Assembly: GCA_964615365.1 (NCBI GenBank)
Contig: CAZTOU010000016.1
Coordinates: forward strand, 1 to 64,000
Direction of reading: 5' to 3'
From: CAVXZE01 sp964615365
Lineage (GTDB): Bacteria > Myxococcota_A > UBA9160 > UBA6930
Length of the DNA stretch: 64,000 nt
A program made the translations under genes and the position numbers. The number at the start of each line of letters is the position of its first letter. Within the stretch, counting starts at the first letter, position 1. Positions 44,021-54,272 of the stretch are shown piece by piece. The notes under the pieces were generated by a model. The model saw nothing but the letters and a program-made list of their open reading frames with translations. It was not told where the DNA came from and searched no databases.

Positions 44021-44814
44021 CGGCGCACCCCCCTGTCCTGCCCGCCAGCGGCCGCTCCCGCGAACAGTCCGCAGAGAGTTTCGATGGCCTGCAGGATGCG
44101 CGGACCGTACCACGACACGAGCGTACCGTCGATCAGATGGATCTCGCCGGTGTGGGCTGCGGGGATGTCGAGCGCGCCAAGCTCCTGAGCATCCCTCTGT
44201 CCGAAGGCATACGGCTCGTCGGGCAGCAGGACGAGCTCCGGCCGGGCTGCTTCGATCTCCGCCTGCGTCACGCGCGGATAGCGCCGCTGGCTCACACCGG
44301 CGAAGACGTTCTCTCCACCGCATAGTGTGAGGAGATCGTGAGCGTAGGTGTCGTCGCCGACGACCATCCACGGATCCCGCCAGATCGGGCAGGTGACCCG
44401 AACCCGTCGCTCGGAACGCTCTCCCTCGGCCCGCTCGAGCGCGGCCGAGGCCGGATCCACCACCGCGCGCCGGCTCTCCTCGGATGCGCCCAGGTCGGCC
44501 AGCGCGCCCAGCAGCGCGACCGCATCGCGAACCGTTCGCGGGTGGGTCACCCACACCGGGATCCCGGCGGACTCCAGGCGCTCCACGTCGCGACGCCGGT
44601 TCTCTTCGCGGTTGGCGATGACCAGATCCGGGCGCAGCGCGATGATGGAGGGGACGTCGGGGTTCTTGGTGCCCCCGATCTTCGGGAGAGGAGCCACTCC
44701 CTCGGCGGGATGCACGCACCACTCCGTCACCCCGACCACCCGCTCGCCCAGTCCCAGCGCAAAGAGCGCCTCGGTCAAGCTCGGAACCAGCGAGACGATC
44801 CGCTGCGGCGTCAC
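44017..44814 (-). CDS. BtuF-like periplasmic-binding-fold protein
   Basis: This 265-residue protein has the BtuF/FecB two-lobe binding fold, with segments RIVSLVPSLTEALFALG, DLVIANREEN, and WYGPRILQAIE. Family members bind cobalamin, iron or haem complexes. No signal peptide is visible, and no ABC permease or ATPase is nearby, so it may be cytosolic and not part of a transporter. GTG 44814 overlaps the preceding ArsA gene. The ligand is unknown. Confidence 0.75.
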   Translation of the reverse strand: MTPQRIVSLVPSLTEALFALGLGERVVGVTEWCVHPAEGVAPLPKIGGTKNPDVPSIIALRPDLVIANREENRRRDVERLESAGIPVWVTHPRTVRDAVALLGALADLGASEESRRAVVDPASAALERAEGERSERRVRVTCPIWRDPWMVVGDDTYAHDLLTLCGGENVFAGVSQRRYPRVTQAEIEAARPELVLLPDEPYAFGQRDAQELGALDIPAAHTGEIHLIDGTLVSWYGPRILQAIETLCGLFAGAAAGGQDRGVRR

Positions 44815-45968
44815 CCGAAGTCGACCTCCAGCACGCCTTCGCGCAGCCGCGCCCGGCGAATCGGGAGACCCCGGACGGAGGCGGGGAGGGCGATCCACCG
44901 CGAGGCGTTCCGCACCTGCACGACGAGATCCGAGCCCCGAGTGACCACCTCGATCTCCTCCTTCGAGACGCCGGGGAGATCGACCTCGAGGCGGGTGCGT
45001 CCCGCATGCTTCCGCAGGCGGATCGGCCGGCCGTGCGTGAACACGGCGGCGGGATCGCGATCCCCGAAGACGTCCCGGGCCAGACGGGAGAGATCCTCGA
45101 TGCCGCACAGCTCGTGGGGATAGAGGGGCGCCCGGAACTGCGGGATGGGAAAGGAGGCTTCGATCGAATCCAGCTCGCCGCGTTCGCGCTCGGCCCAGCG
45201 CGCCAGAAAGCCGCCGGCGGCCTCCTCCGGGAGCAGCCGGTTGACCACCACTGCATCGGTCGCGACGCCGTAGAGACTCAGATAGGCGAAGGAGCGACGC
45301 GTCTCCTCCACCACCACGCGGGCCGGATTCACCACCAGCCGCGCCGTGGTCCGATCGCCGTCCAGGAGGATATGACGCACGTCCTCCACGTCGGAGTAGA
45401 GTCGCTCGATGGCCTCGAAGAACTCGTCCCGGGGAATCACGCCGGTGGCGTGAATCCGCTCCACCAGGGGGCGCAGCAGTCGAGCACCCCGACGCTCCAG
45501 GTCGAAGAAGTTCTCCATGAAGATGCGCAGGGCGTCCGGAAAGCGGAGCATGCGCAGCGTCGCGCCGGTGGGTGCGCAGTCGACCACGCAGACGTCGAAG
45601 TCGCCGGTCTCTTCGACCTCTCGAATCGCCCGCAGGGCCACCAGCTCCTCGAGGCCCGGAAACACCAGGAGCTCCTCGGCGAGGACCTCGTCGGTCTCGT
45701 CCCGCAAGAGCTCCCGGAGCCAGCGCTGGATCTCCGCCCAGGAGCGATCCAGCTCGTCGAGGACGGCCACCTCCCGGGCCACCACGCCCTCGGTGAGGGA
45801 CATGGGACGCGCTCCGACCCGCTGCCCCAGCGCGTCGCCCAGGCTGTGCGCGGGATCCGCCGAGAGCAGGAAGACGCGGTGGCCGTGGGCGGCCGCACCC
45901 AGGGCCGTCGCGATGGCGTGGCTGGTCTTGCCGACACCCCCCTTCCCGGTCAGGAGAATGACCCGCAC
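44811..45968 (-). CDS. ArsA/Get3-type ATPase with Hsp20-like tail (second of pair)
   Basis: This deviant-Walker ATPase belongs to the ArsA/Get3 family. The P-loop is GKGGVGKTS at residues 8-16. Switch I is SADPAHSLGD and the A-loop segment is VVDCAPTGATLRM. The C-terminal 90 residues have an Hsp20-like beta fold (TRLEVDLPGVSKEEIEVV), seen in some ArsA proteins. No arsB or arsR is nearby, so arsenite export is unlikely. It follows the first ArsA with no gap. Confidence 0.9.
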   Translation of the reverse strand: MRVILLTGKGGVGKTSHAIATALGAAAHGHRVFLLSADPAHSLGDALGQRVGARPMSLTEGVVAREVAVLDELDRSWAEIQRWLRELLRDETDEVLAEELLVFPGLEELVALRAIREVEETGDFDVCVVDCAPTGATLRMLRFPDALRIFMENFFDLERRGARLLRPLVERIHATGVIPRDEFFEAIERLYSDVEDVRHILLDGDRTTARLVVNPARVVVEETRRSFAYLSLYGVATDAVVVNRLLPEEAAGGFLARWAERERGELDSIEASFPIPQFRAPLYPHELCGIEDLSRLARDVFGDRDPAAVFTHGRPIRLRKHAGRTRLEVDLPGVSKEEIEVVTRGSDLVVQVRNASRWIALPASVRGLPIRRARLREGVLEVDFG

Positions 45969-47150
<1,182 letters not shown>

Positions 47151-47163
47151 TGCCGAGACTTTA

Positions 47164-47367
47164 TCATGCCGCGGAGCTCTCCGACGCGAGCAGGACACCG
47201 ACTGGCGCCATCCAGATCGGGGGGCGCTCGGTCCAGCGGTGATCGCAGCGCGGGCACTCGGCCAGCAGCACCACCCCTCGATCCACCACCTCGTCCGTCC
47301 GGATCTCGGTGAAGCCGCACACCAGGCAGCGCGTCGTGGTTCGAATCGCGGGCCTCATCTCGTCCAT
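47164..47367 (-). CDS. Small zinc-ribbon protein
   Basis: This 67-residue protein has two CxxC pairs, CLVCGF and CPRCDH, forming a zinc ribbon. The ATG at 47367 has GGAGG six bases upstream. It is the first gene of the ArsA operon, 13 bases before the first ArsA. Nothing else suggests function; it may be a metal-binding adaptor of the pair. Confidence 0.7.
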   Translation of the reverse strand: MDEMRPAIRTTTRCLVCGFTEIRTDEVVDRGVVLLAECPRCDHRWTERPPIWMAPVGVLLASESSAA

Positions 47368-47427
47368 GTCGTCCCTCCGATCTCCTGGAGGCGGTGGGCG
47401 GGGGGTGACCCACCGCAACACCCATTG

Positions 47428-47457
47428 AAGCCCAGCGATGTGACGAATCCGGTCACG
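47428..47457. repeat. 30-bp dyad repeat, copy 1
   Basis: This block matches 57413-57442 at 26 of 30 positions. It contains the inverted pair GTGAC and GTCAC separated by seven bases. It lies between two divergent genes, 61 bases from the zinc-ribbon start and 89 bases from the secreted-gene start. It may be a shared operator. Confidence 0.6.
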
Positions 47458-47545
47458 AGACCGCGCCCAAATCCCCCTCATCTGGGCGGTAAACCACCCC
47501 GGCGGTTCACCCGATAAGACCATCAGCTCTTCACCGGAGGTCTTC

Positions 47546-48057
47546 ATGGCCCACCACACACGATTCCTGCTCGCCATCGCCTGTTGTGCGCAGCTCGTGA
47601 TCCATGCCTTGCCGGTCGGCGCCGACTTCGGTGAACCCATCGCGAGGTCGGGGAGCTGGTCCCTTCACCGTGCACTTCATGCGGTCACCGACGAGCCGAG
47701 CTGTGTGGCGATCTACAAGGATCGCTTCGAGATCCAGCTAGATGAGAACGACCTCTTCATCAACGTTCGCGAACGGGGAGGCGTGTCTTCCGATTCGACG
47801 ACAGGCCTGCCAGGGAGGCGCGACCGGCGTCCGAGTCGGAGAGGAGGATGCGTTCCGTCAATCTTCACGGGCCGGAGTTCGAGGAGCTCCTGTCCTCGAA
47901 GCGGCTCAGGTTGCGGATTCGGACGCCCGACGGGGCCATCATCGAGGAGGACCTCGATCTCGACGGTGTAAAGGAAGTGCAGCGCGAGTTCCTGCGCTCG
48001 CCGTGCGGTGAGCCGCCGAAATGCAGCTTCCTCGCCCGGCTGGGGGGTTGGTGCTGA
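47546..48057 (+). pseudogene. Small secreted protein gene, frameshifted (copy 1)
   Basis: The gene starts with a good ribosome site (GGAGG, six bases from the ATG) and a signal peptide (FLLAIACCAQLVIHALPVGA). The first part (FGEPIARSGSW, ITDEPSC-like VTDEPSCVAIYKDRFEIQL) reads in one frame. The rest (GPEFEELLSSKRLRLRIRTP, DLDLDGVKEV) reads in another, with the shift between about 47790 and 47850. The mature domain is not recognised. The same gene, differently damaged, lies at 56998-57261. A sequencing error is the alternative. Confidence 0.6.
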
Positions 48058-48089
48058 TCTCGCCGGAATGGCTCGCGCGGCCAAGAGAG

Positions 48090-49859
48090 TCACGCTCCCG
48101 TGTCGAAGAGCGTATGCCGGTAGAGGTCTGAGAAGAGCCCGCCCGCCTCCCGCAGCGAGGCGAAGGTGCCGCGCTCGACGAGCCGTCCAGCGTCGAGCAC
48201 CAGCACCTTGTCCGCGCGCTGGACCGTGGCGAGTCGGTGGGCGATCACCAGCGTGGTACGACCCACCCGCGCCCGCTCGATCCCGGCGACGACCTGAGCC
48301 TCGGTCTCCAGATCGAGCGCCGAGGTAGGCTCGTCGAGGAGGAGGATGCGGGGGTCCCGCACCAGCGCCCTCGCGAGCGTTACGCGCTGGGCCTCGCCTT
48401 GGGAGAGCACGTGACCGCCGCTGCCCAGCTCGGTGGCGAGGCCCTGCGGGAGGCGCTCGGCGAAGCTCGTGACTCCCGCGATCTCTGCGGCGCGCTGCAC
48501 TTCCTGGGGGCTCGCCGCGGGACGACCGTAGCGGATGTTGTCGGCCACGCTCAGCGGGAAGAGGAAAGGCGACTGGGGCACGAAGCCGATCTGGTCCCGC
48601 AGACTCTGGAGGCGGATCCGGCGCAGGTTCTTCCCGTCGAGGAGCACGCTTCCCGCGGTCGGATCGTAGAAGCGGGGGATCAGACTCATCACCGTGCTCT
48701 TGCCCGCGCCGGAGGGTCCCACCAGCGCCACCAGCGAGCCCGGCTCCACCTCGAAGTCCACCTCCTCGAGCGCGAGCCGGTCGGCCTGGGTGGGATAGCG
48801 GAACGAGACCCGCTCGAAGCGCAGGCCGCCCGAGACGTCATGGAGATTCCGGGCGCGGCGCGTGTCCCGAACCTCGGGCTCGCTGTCGAGCACTTCCAAC
48901 ACCCGGCGGGCGCCGGCCGACGACTCCTGCACCACGCCGAGCGCCTTCGAGATCGAGTCGACCGGGGAATAGAGGGCAGCGAGATAGCTGACGAAGACGA
49001 GCAGGTCGCCGACGGTGACCCTCCCGGCCAGCCCGAGCAGACCACCGGCGTAGAGGACCGCGGCGGTTCCGAGCGCCAGCACGACGCTCACGGCCCCCGC
49101 GTAGCCCGTCTGCACCAGGTAGAGCCGGAACGCGGAGGCCAGCGCCCGCGCCGACGCCCGCATCACCTGGGCCCGCTCGGCGGCCTCCGCCGTGAAGGCC
49201 TTGACGATGTGGATCCCATCCAAGTCGCGCTGGGTCTCCTCGAGGAGATGGCTCTCCCGCTCGCTCATCTCGGTGGCGATCGTCGCGATACGGGCCGAGA
49301 GCAGGCGAATCGTCAGGTAGAGGAACGGGGCGACGGCGAAGAAGATCGCCGCGAGCAAGAGGTTCATGCGCAGCATCACCACGCTGATGACCACGAGCAG
49401 GACGCCGGCACTCAGCAAGGGGAGGAAGCCGTTCAGCGCAAGGGACTGGGCAGCGAAGGTGTCGAAGGTGACGCGATAGGCGAGATCCGTCCCGGGCCGG
49501 CGGCCGAAGAAGCCGAGTGACTGGCCGTAGAGGTGGGTCAGCATGTCGTTGCGCAGCGCGCTGACCATGCGCTGGCCGATGCGGACGGTGAGCAGGTTCT
49601 GGAGCAGTGCGACGCCGGACAGGGCGACCTGGATCAGGACGACCGCGAGGCAGGCGAGGAGCAGAAGCTGCGGCTTGCCCACCGAGTCGAGCCAGGAGCT
49701 GCCGAGCGACTCGGCTCCGAGCACGCGATCGACGATGATCTTCAGCGGCCACGGCTTCGCGGCCTCGAGAGCCGCGAGAAGACCGACGAAGACCAGGGCC
49801 AGCGCGAACCCGGCGCGATGGGGCTGGAGGTAGCGGAGGATCCTGCGGACGGGGCTCAT
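48090..49859 (-). CDS. ABC exporter, membrane-ATPase fusion
   Basis: This 589-residue half-transporter of the MsbA type has six N-terminal helices and a C-terminal ATPase. The Walker A is GPSGAGKST, the Q-loop is QSPFLF, the signature is LSQGEAQRV (Gln-Gly instead of Gly-Gly), and the Walker B is ILLLDEPTSALD, with H in IAHRL. It probably works as a dimer to export a lipid or glycolipid. It is the last gene of the operon, overlapping the previous gene by four bases. Confidence 0.92.
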   Translation of the reverse strand: MSPVRRILRYLQPHRAGFALALVFVGLLAALEAAKPWPLKIIVDRVLGAESLGSSWLDSVGKPQLLLLACLAVVLIQVALSGVALLQNLLTVRIGQRMVSALRNDMLTHLYGQSLGFFGRRPGTDLAYRVTFDTFAAQSLALNGFLPLLSAGVLLVVISVVMLRMNLLLAAIFFAVAPFLYLTIRLLSARIATIATEMSERESHLLEETQRDLDGIHIVKAFTAEAAERAQVMRASARALASAFRLYLVQTGYAGAVSVVLALGTAAVLYAGGLLGLAGRVTVGDLLVFVSYLAALYSPVDSISKALGVVQESSAGARRVLEVLDSEPEVRDTRRARNLHDVSGGLRFERVSFRYPTQADRLALEEVDFEVEPGSLVALVGPSGAGKSTVMSLIPRFYDPTAGSVLLDGKNLRRIRLQSLRDQIGFVPQSPFLFPLSVADNIRYGRPAASPQEVQRAAEIAGVTSFAERLPQGLATELGSGGHVLSQGEAQRVTLARALVRDPRILLLDEPTSALDLETEAQVVAGIERARVGRTTLVIAHRLATVQRADKVLVLDAGRLVERGTFASLREAGGLFSDLYRHTLFDTGA

Positions 49860-52369
49860 GGCGCACTTCGCAGCGGATCCAGCGGAAGCGCACGGGCCGC
49901 GTTCTCGGTGGCGTGGTGGAGCACGCGCGCGAGCCGGTGTCGCTGCCGGACTCCGACGCCCTCGCTGAACGCGAGCCCGCCCGCGAGAACGGCCGCGACG
50001 CCCCCGAGCCCGCCAAGTGCGGCGAACGCTGCTCCCAGCAGCAGGCCGCCGGCCACCATCCTGGCGAAGCGCGTCCTCCGCACGCGCACCCCGACGTCGA
50101 GCTGACGCCGTCGCTCACCGTGGTCCTGCACCAGCAGCTTCACCTCGGCGCGCGCCCAGACGCCGTGGTTCACCACGAAGTCCCAGGGCTGCCAGCCGTC
50201 GTCGTGCACGATGGCGTACTGCCGTGGACGCAGGTAGTCGACGAGGGCGCTGATGCAGCGCTCCTTTTCGATGGCGGTCTCGTTCCAGAAGGAGAGATCG
50301 AAGGCCCGGCGGCGCCATCCCAGGGTCGTCGGCATCCCGGCCACCGGAACCGGAATACGCTCGGCCCGACGCAGCCCCGCCACACGAGTGCGGTAGCGCT
50401 CGATCGCGCGGAGCACGGGCCCCAGGTAGGTGAGACCGGCGATCAGGCTCCGCGCCTTCCACGCCGGTGCGGGCACGTCCTGGACGTCCGCCGCGAGGGC
50501 GCGGCGGGTCGCCCAGGCGACCGACGTGGCGGCGAGCGCCGCCCCGAGCCAGCCTAGCTCGACGAGAGAGCCCCCGAGCAGGGGCGCACCGGCGGCGGCG
50601 AGCAGCAGCAGCAGGGCCAGCGCGCTCCACTCGAGGGTGCCGGGCAGCTGTCGAAGCGCCGAGCCCGGCGTCTCGTAGAGGGTCTGGAAGAGACCGCTTC
50701 CGAAGGGCCCTGCGTAGATCACCGGCCGCGGGGCAAACCCCGCCGCCCCGTCCCCGGCGTAGATGCGCCCGAGCCAGCGCGAGCTTCCCATGGCATCGAA
50801 GCGCCAGGGGTGCTTGAACGAGAGGAGACCCTCGGCGTGGCCGTAGCCGCGCTGCTGCTCCAGATAGGCCGAGACGGTCCTGGGACGGCGATGCCACACC
50901 AGTGCCGCGGCGGCGAAGCCGAGACGATGGCCCTCGTCCTGGAGCCGCCAGCAGATGTCCACGTCGTCTCCCGCTTCGCGGAAGACGGGATCGAAGAGGC
51001 CCACCTCGAGCAGGGCCTCGCGCCAGAAGGCCATGTTGCAGCCCGGCAGATGCTCGGCGTCGCGGTCGGTCAGGAGCACGTGGCTGGGCGCGCCCGGCGA
51101 GCGCGCGACGACCTCGGGAACCCAGTGGTCCTCGCGCGGAGACAGGTTCGGCCCACCCACCGCGGCGAAGTCCTGGGAGAGGAGGCGTCGAACGAGGAAG
51201 GTGAGCCAGTCGGGATCGGCCAGGCAGTCCGCGTCAGTGAAGGCGACGATGTCGCCGGTGGCCTCGCGGATTCCGTCGTTCCGCGCCTCCGAGAGACCGC
51301 GGTTCTCATGGGAGATCAGCCGGAACTCGGTGAAGGCCTCGGCGATGGCGCGGGTGCCATCGGTCGAACCGTCGTCGACGACCACGACCTCGTAGTTCGG
51401 GTAGCGGAGCTTTCGGAGAGACTCGAGACACGGGCGCAGGGTGGCCTCTGCGTTATAGGCGCAAATCACCACCGTGGCGAGCGGCGCCGGGTCCGGGAGC
51501 GGGGGACTCGGCGACCGGAAGATCTCCCGGAGGGCCGTGTAGACCGGCTTGGGCGACCGGACGCGATCGACCAGGCCGAACCGCCAATCCTCGACCTCGT
51601 GGCCCCCAGCGTGCCACTCATCGGTGAGCGCAAAGGCCACCGCCCCGGCGAGGCCCAGCTCCGCCGCCGCTCGGGCGGTACCCGCTACGATGCGCGCTTG
51701 TACCTCGTCGCCCTCCCCCAGCGAGTCGACGCCGAACTCGGAGAGGACCAGCGGCTTGAAGCTGGCGAGATTCTGGAGCCGCGTCAGGTAGCTGCGGAGC
51801 GCCGCGTCGTCGTGCAGGAAGACGTTGAGGGACACGAAGTCCAGGAAGTCGAGCTCCAGGTACTCCGTCATGGGGAAGCTTGCGTAGGACACCAGAGTCT
51901 CGGGCGCGGTCTGGCGAACCTCGTCCGCGAGTCGCGCCAGGAAGTGACAGACGCGAGCCGACCCGTACCAGCGCAAGATCTGAGGCGAGATCTCGTTGCC
52001 GATCAGCATGCCGAGCACGTTTGGCGCGTCGCGAAGGGAGAGCGCCGCACGCCGCACCGAGGCGCGGATCTCGGCGCGCGTGTGCTCGCCGTCCAGGAAG
52101 CGGACGTGCTGCGCCCAGGGTAGCCCCACCAGCAGGCGCAGGCCGGCGGAGGCTGCGAGATCGACGAACCACGAGGGAGGCGGCTTGTAGACGCGAACGG
52201 TGTTGGCCCCGAGCTCGCAGACGAGAGCGAGGTCGCGCTCGACGACCTCCTTCTCCGGGAGGAACTCGCCGGCCCGGTTGGGTCGGAAGGGCCCATAGGA
52301 AACGCCGCGCAGCCAGAACCTGCGGCCGCCCTCGGTGAAGAACATGCCGTCCGGCCGGATCCGTTCCAT
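49856..52369 (-). CDS. Glycosidase-like and family 2 glycosyltransferase fusion
   Basis: This 837-residue protein joins two modules. Residues 1-290 resemble a GH2/GH5-type TIM barrel (RGVSYGPFRPNRAGEF, IGNEISPQ with a putative acid Glu, LSEFGVDS with a putative nucleophile Glu). Residues 305-560 are a family 2 glycosyltransferase (VVICAYNAE, VVDDGSTDGT, TDADCLADPDW, GCNMAFWREALLEVG). Hydrophobic segments follow. It is preceded by a TPR lipoprotein gene and followed by an ABC exporter. The sugar substrates are unknown. Confidence 0.85.
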   Translation of the reverse strand: MERIRPDGMFFTEGGRRFWLRGVSYGPFRPNRAGEFLPEKEVVERDLALVCELGANTVRVYKPPPSWFVDLAASAGLRLLVGLPWAQHVRFLDGEHTRAEIRASVRRAALSLRDAPNVLGMLIGNEISPQILRWYGSARVCHFLARLADEVRQTAPETLVSYASFPMTEYLELDFLDFVSLNVFLHDDAALRSYLTRLQNLASFKPLVLSEFGVDSLGEGDEVQARIVAGTARAAAELGLAGAVAFALTDEWHAGGHEVEDWRFGLVDRVRSPKPVYTALREIFRSPSPPLPDPAPLATVVICAYNAEATLRPCLESLRKLRYPNYEVVVVDDGSTDGTRAIAEAFTEFRLISHENRGLSEARNDGIREATGDIVAFTDADCLADPDWLTFLVRRLLSQDFAAVGGPNLSPREDHWVPEVVARSPGAPSHVLLTDRDAEHLPGCNMAFWREALLEVGLFDPVFREAGDDVDICWRLQDEGHRLGFAAAALVWHRRPRTVSAYLEQQRGYGHAEGLLSFKHPWRFDAMGSSRWLGRIYAGDGAAGFAPRPVIYAGPFGSGLFQTLYETPGSALRQLPGTLEWSALALLLLLAAAGAPLLGGSLVELGWLGAALAATSVAWATRRALAADVQDVPAPAWKARSLIAGLTYLGPVLRAIERYRTRVAGLRRAERIPVPVAGMPTTLGWRRRAFDLSFWNETAIEKERCISALVDYLRPRQYAIVHDDGWQPWDFVVNHGVWARAEVKLLVQDHGERRRQLDVGVRVRRTRFARMVAGGLLLGAAFAALGGLGGVAAVLAGGLAFSEGVGVRQRHRLARVLHHATENAARALPLDPLRSAP

Positions 52370-52395
52370 GGGTCCTCGCGGGCCGCCGCGCGGCC

Positions 52396-53238
52396 TCAGT
52401 CGCGTCCTTCGCCGAGCTGTTCGTCGACGCGCACCCGCGCGGCCTCGTCCCCGAGGAAATCGTACCCGCGGCGCGCCTGCTCGAAATGCCCCCGCGCAGC
52501 TTCGGGGTCGCCGCGGGAGCGGAAGAGGACGCCGAGTTCTTCGTGGCTACGGGCCAGCCCTTCCGGATCGTCGAGCGCGCGGAACGCACCCAACGCCTGC
52601 TCCAAGGTCTCCTCGGCGAGCACCGGGGAGCCGAAGCGTCGGTACGCACGACCGAGGTGCAGGTGGCCCGCGGCCCGCGTGCGCGGGTCGACGCCGTCGG
52701 CCACCGACCTGAGTAGTGCGATCACCCGCTCCCGGTCCGCGGCGTCCTCCCGGGCGAGAAGGTAGGAGGCGAGATCGATCTCGAGGGACGAACGCAGGAG
52801 ATCTGCGCCTCCGGCAAGCGAAAGGGCCCGCTCCGTCTCCTGGATGGCGCGCGCCAACTCTCCCCGCGCCGCGTGGCAACGAGCCAGCCCGGCGAGATCC
52901 CGCGCCTGGGCAGTCGGCCGGTCGCCGAGGCGATCGAGCGCCAGTGCGCGCTCGAAGGCGGCGGCGGCATCGGCGAGCTCGCCCGCCCGTCGGAGCGCCT
53001 CCCCCTGGTTCCGGAGCGCGGTGGCCTCGGCAGGCGGATCGTCGAGAACGCCGTAGAGTTCCGCCGCGCGCGCGAAGGAACCGGCAGCCGCCTCGTGGTG
53101 GCGCCCGGCGAAACGCCGGCTGCCCGTCTCGGCCGCCCTGGCCGCCTCCCCACGCAGCGGACTCGTCGGCGCCGGCGGCTCGGAGGCGCAGGCCAGAAGG
53201 AGCGAGACGCTGCAGACGAGCGCCGTCCCCCGGATCAC
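52396..53238 (-). CDS. TPR-repeat lipoprotein
   Basis: This 280-residue lipoprotein has a lipobox (LLLACASE, lipid on C17) and about five tetratricopeptide-like repeats (ALRNQGEALRRAGELADAAA, HLHLGRAYRRFGSPVLAEET). TPR lipoproteins act as scaffolds, here probably at the Mla system. GTG 53238 overlaps the mlaD-like stop. Confidence 0.8.
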   Translation of the reverse strand: MIRGTALVCSVSLLLACASEPPAPTSPLRGEAARAAETGSRRFAGRHHEAAAGSFARAAELYGVLDDPPAEATALRNQGEALRRAGELADAAAAFERALALDRLGDRPTAQARDLAGLARCHAARGELARAIQETERALSLAGGADLLRSSLEIDLASYLLAREDAADRERVIALLRSVADGVDPRTRAAGHLHLGRAYRRFGSPVLAEETLEQALGAFRALDDPEGLARSHEELGVLFRSRGDPEAARGHFEQARRGYDFLGDEAARVRVDEQLGEGRD

Positions 53239-54269
53239 GGTGCGACCTCCCCGGGAGGTGCGAGCAGGGGGTCGTCGATCGTCTCGGAAACGGGTACCGG
53301 CGAATCCTCGAAGGTGCCCCGGAGCAGCCAGTGGCGCTTCAGACCCTGCACGAGATCGTCGGTCTCGGTCACCAGGCTCGAGATTTCGTCGAGGATGTGA
53401 TCGTTGCCTTCCACCTGCTCGCGAAGGCTGCCCGTCATTGCCGCGACGTTCGCCAGGGTCTCGTTCAGCGCTTCCAGTTCGGCATTGAGGGTGGCCAGAG
53501 TCGTGTCGAGGCCTTCGCGCAGCTCCGGCGTCAGCAGCCACTCGCCGAGCGATCCCTCGGGGTCCGTCAGATGCCCCGTGATCTCCCGGATGTTCGCGAC
53601 GACCGGCCGCGCCTCCTCGGCGAGCGCGCCCGCAGTGTCCAGTGTCGCGTCGGCGCTCGTCAGCACCTCCTCCACCGCGTCCAGGATCTCCGGGAGCCTC
53701 GTCTCGAGCGAGCCCAGCAGGGCCTCCGCTCGCTCCGTGAGCGCGGGCTCCTCGAGGGGCTCCAGGAACACGCCCTTCGGCGAGTCCTCGAGGGCCACCA
53801 CCTCCCCGGCCACGAGGATCCTCTCGACGCGACCGTCTTGCTCGTAGACCGTCGGCTCTCCCTCGATCCCCTTCGTGACCTCGAGCAGACGGCCTCCGAG
53901 GAGATCGCCGGAGCCGATGCGAACCTTGGAGTCCGTCCAGAGGTACCCGTAGTAGGGGCTGCGCACGTCGAACGCCACGAAGACGCTGTAGTAGGAGTTG
54001 GGCGGCTGGGCCTCGATCTGGGTGATCTCTCCGACGCTGAACCCCATCAGGAAGATGGGATCGCCCACCTGCAGGCCGCCTGCGCTCTTCACGAACGTGA
54101 AGTAGGGCGCCGTGGGCACGAACCAGCCTCGGCGCTCGGCGGTGTGATAGAGGTAGTAGAGGAACCCCACCAGCACCAGCACGCCGGCCACCGCCACGAA
54201 GAGGCCGACGAGCCGCTCCATCCGCAAGAGGCGCGTGCGCAGCTGAGGACTGAGGTCTCCGAGCGGCAC
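53235..54269 (-). CDS. mlaD: MlaD-like MCE-domain protein
   Basis: This is the periplasmic substrate-handling part of a phospholipid transporter. One N-terminal helix (ERLVGLFVAVAGVLVLVGFL) anchors it. The MCE domain follows (residues 65-150: FVKSAGGLQVGDPIFLMGF, VRIGSGDLLGGRLLEVT). A long helical C-terminal part with heptads (TLNAELEALNETLANVAA) may form a tunnel with other copies. It lies three bases after the ATPase gene. Confidence 0.9.
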   Translation of the reverse strand: MPLGDLSPQLRTRLLRMERLVGLFVAVAGVLVLVGFLYYLYHTAERRGWFVPTAPYFTFVKSAGGLQVGDPIFLMGFSVGEITQIEAQPPNSYYSVFVAFDVRSPYYGYLWTDSKVRIGSGDLLGGRLLEVTKGIEGEPTVYEQDGRVERILVAGEVVALEDSPKGVFLEPLEEPALTERAEALLGSLETRLPEILDAVEEVLTSADATLDTAGALAEEARPVVANIREITGHLTDPEGSLGEWLLTPELREGLDTTLATLNAELEALNETLANVAAMTGSLREQVEGNDHILDEISSLVTETDDLVQGLKRHWLLRGTFEDSPVPVSETIDDPLLAPPGEVAP

Positions 54270-54272
54270 GCG

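Noticed and set aside
44017..44814. A vitamin B12 ABC importer
   Set aside because: There is a BtuF-like protein only. No signal peptide, permease or ATPase accompanies it.
42773..45256. An 827-residue fused ORF at the AMIN gene
   Set aside because: The upstream half is a shadow of the BtuF-like and ArsA genes. The AMIN protein starts at 44020.
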